Origin: Oceaniglobus roseus
GTDB lineage: Bacteria > Pseudomonadota > Alphaproteobacteria > Rhodobacterales > Rhodobacteraceae
Direction: 5' to 3'
DNA length: 43,052 nt
Assembly (NCBI RefSeq): GCF_002869745.1
Contig: NZ_PNOS01000041.1
Location: 1-43,052 of the forward strand
The notes under the pieces were generated by a model that worked only from the letters and a program-made list of their open reading frames with translations, made no database searches and was not told the DNA's origin. A program made the translations under genes and the position numbers. Shown here piece by piece: positions 42,000-43,052 of the stretch. Numbering within the stretch: the first letter of the stretch is position 1; every line of letters starts with the position of its first letter.

Positions 42000-43052
42000 T
42001 CAGAGGGGCAGGTAGGTGACCAGATCTCCGGCGGCGCGGGCGGGATCGTCCACCGGGCGCAGGATCAGCGCGTCGGAGGCGGCCAGCACGCCGGTCAGCG
42101 CGCTGTCCTGCCGCGGGGCCGGGACCAGCCCCGCCTCGGTCAGGCGCGCCCGCATGTAGTGCTCGCGCGGACCGTTCGCCGCAAGCGGCGCGGCGAGCGG
42201 TGCGGTGCGGCGGGGGGCGGGCCGGGCGCCGAGGCCCAGCATGACGCGCAGCGCGGGCAGCAGGAAGACATGGCCGCAGACCATGGCCGAGACCGGGTTG
42301 CCGGGCAGGCCCAGCATCGGCACCCCGTCCATGCGTCCTGCCATCAGCGGTTTGCCGGGGCGCATGGCGATCCTGTAGAACGACCGCTCCATGCCCCGCG
42401 CCGCGGCGACGGCGCCGACCAGATCGTGGTCCCCGACCGACGCGCCGCCGATGGTCACGACGAGGTCGGCGCCCCCCGCCAGCGCGAACACGGCGTCGAG
42501 CGACGCCTCGCTGTCCCGCGCGATCGGCAGGATCCGTGCCGTTCCGCCCGCGGCCTCGACCATGGCGGCAAGCCCGAAGATGTTGGACGCGGCGATCTGG
42601 TCGGCCCGCGGCGCCTCGCCCGGCATCACCAGCTCGTCCCCCGTGGCGATCAGGGCGACGACGGGACGGCGGACCACCGTGACCTCGGGCAGGTTCATCG
42701 CCGCGATCAGGACGAGGTCGGCGGGGGTCAGGGGATGGCGGGGGAAATGTTCCTGGCCTTGCGCGAAGTCCGCGCCGGCGGGGCGGACGTGGGTGGCGTC
42801 GTCGAGGTTGTCCTTCAGCGTGACGGTGTCGCCGTCGCGGCTGACGTCCTCCTGGATCACCACGCGGTCGGCGCCCGGGGGGAGCGGCGCGCCGGTGAAG
42901 ATGCGCAGCGCCTCGCCGGGTCCGAGCGCGCGGTCCGAGACGCGGCCGGCCGCGTTCTCGCCCACCACGCGGAAGGTCGCGCCGGGCCTCACGGCATCGC
43001 CCGCCACCGCATAGCCGTCCATGGCCGAGGCCGCGAAGGGCGGCTGGGCGCG
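42000..43052 (-). CDS. moeA: molybdopterin molybdenumtransferase MoeA, 3' part, cut by window edge
   Basis: The frame continues to the window edge without a stop; upstream codons read PPFAASAMDGYA, the MoeA N-terminal signature. The ATG at 43022 is therefore internal, and about 50 residues are missing. Visible parts are IFTGAPLPPGADRVVIQED, the MoCF domain with ALIATGDELV, TIGGASVGDHD and MRPGKPLMAGRMDGVPMLGL followed by PGNPVSAMVCG, and the C-terminal domain IV. MoeA inserts molybdate into adenylylated molybdopterin. It lies upstream of lexA on the same strand, 118 bp away. Confidence 0.95.
   Translation of the reverse strand, partial: RAQPPFAASAMDGYAVAGDAVRPGATFRVVGENAAGRVSDRALGPGEALRIFTGAPLPPGADRVVIQEDVSRDGDTVTLKDNLDDATHVRPAGADFAQGQEHFPRHPLTPADLVLIAAMNLPEVTVVRRPVVALIATGDELVMPGEAPRADQIAASNIFGLAAMVEAAGGTARILPIARDSEASLDAVFALAGGADLVVTIGGASVGDHDLVGAVAAARGMERSFYRIAMRPGKPLMAGRMDGVPMLGLPGNPVSAMVCGHVFLLPALRVMLGLGARPAPRRTAPLAAPLAANGPREHYMRARLTEAGLVPAPRQDSALTGVLAASDALILRPVDDPARAAGDLVTYLPL

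Overview
The window is about 43 kb of high-GC DNA, roughly 70% by eye, with dense, strongly G/C-ending codon use. Gene content and order point to an alphaproteobacterium of the Rhodobacterales (Rhodobacter/Paracoccus/Roseobacter relatives). The clues are a GapR (DUF2312) homologue, an MLTRKQ-type LexA with a GTTC-N7-GTTC operator, bolA next to grxD, a zapA linked to tkt, and a ccmE-ccmF-ccmH run interrupted by a gene-transfer-agent (GTA)-type lysis cassette. I see no integrase, transposase, CRISPR array or rRNA. The window is ordinary chromosome with one tRNA.

Layout. 1-3 kb: the 3' part of a FadB/FadJ-like gene with eroded catalytic motifs, a small membrane protein, gapR, and a sulfotransferase-like protein starting at TTG. 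3.1-10.3 kb: a ferric-iron-type ABC permease without partners, a PAS hybrid histidine kinase, a penicillin-acylase-family hydrolase and a 3-hydroxyisobutyrate-dehydrogenase-family enzyme. 10.3-15 kb: a Rhodobacterales-type intergenic repeat, tRNA-Leu(CAA), a DUF1127-like small protein, a secreted PRC-barrel protein, gap with a 46-codon gene upstream, a DoxX-like protein and a GAF/HWE-type kinase. 15-22 kb: tkt; a divergent coiled-coil gene overlapping zapA, followed by a structured RNA-like intergenic region; then on the minus strand purL, bolA, an unlisted 49-aa membrane protein and grxD. Upstream of purL lies a second secreted PRC-barrel gene.

22-34 kb: a LysR regulator divergent from a single-chain indolepyruvate ferredoxin oxidoreductase, with a candidate small RNA behind lysR. 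Then a long plus-strand run follows: acyltransferase, murI, argC, ccmE, GH108 muramidase, three-TM holin, XhlA-like protein, ccmF, ccmH, and a PaaG-like hydratase/isomerase. 35-43 kb: an old yellow enzyme, gltA and gltX on the minus strand, comEC divergent from gltX, then lexA and the 3' part of moeA.

How the genes fit together. Central metabolism is represented by gap, tkt, gltA, argC and purL. Periplasmic cytochrome c maturation is represented by ccmE, ccmF and ccmH. The most notable theme is horizontal gene exchange. A GTA-type lysis module (30.1-31.5 kb), the DNA-uptake channel ComEC (39.0 kb) and LexA with a triple-GTTC operator (41.9 kb) lie within 12 kb. In Rhodobacter capsulatus these functions serve GTA release, GTA DNA uptake and GTA regulation. 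That they work together here is inference. The sequence-level novelties I trust most are the 49-aa gene between bolA and grxD, the triple LexA half-site array, and the lysis cassette inside the ccm operon.
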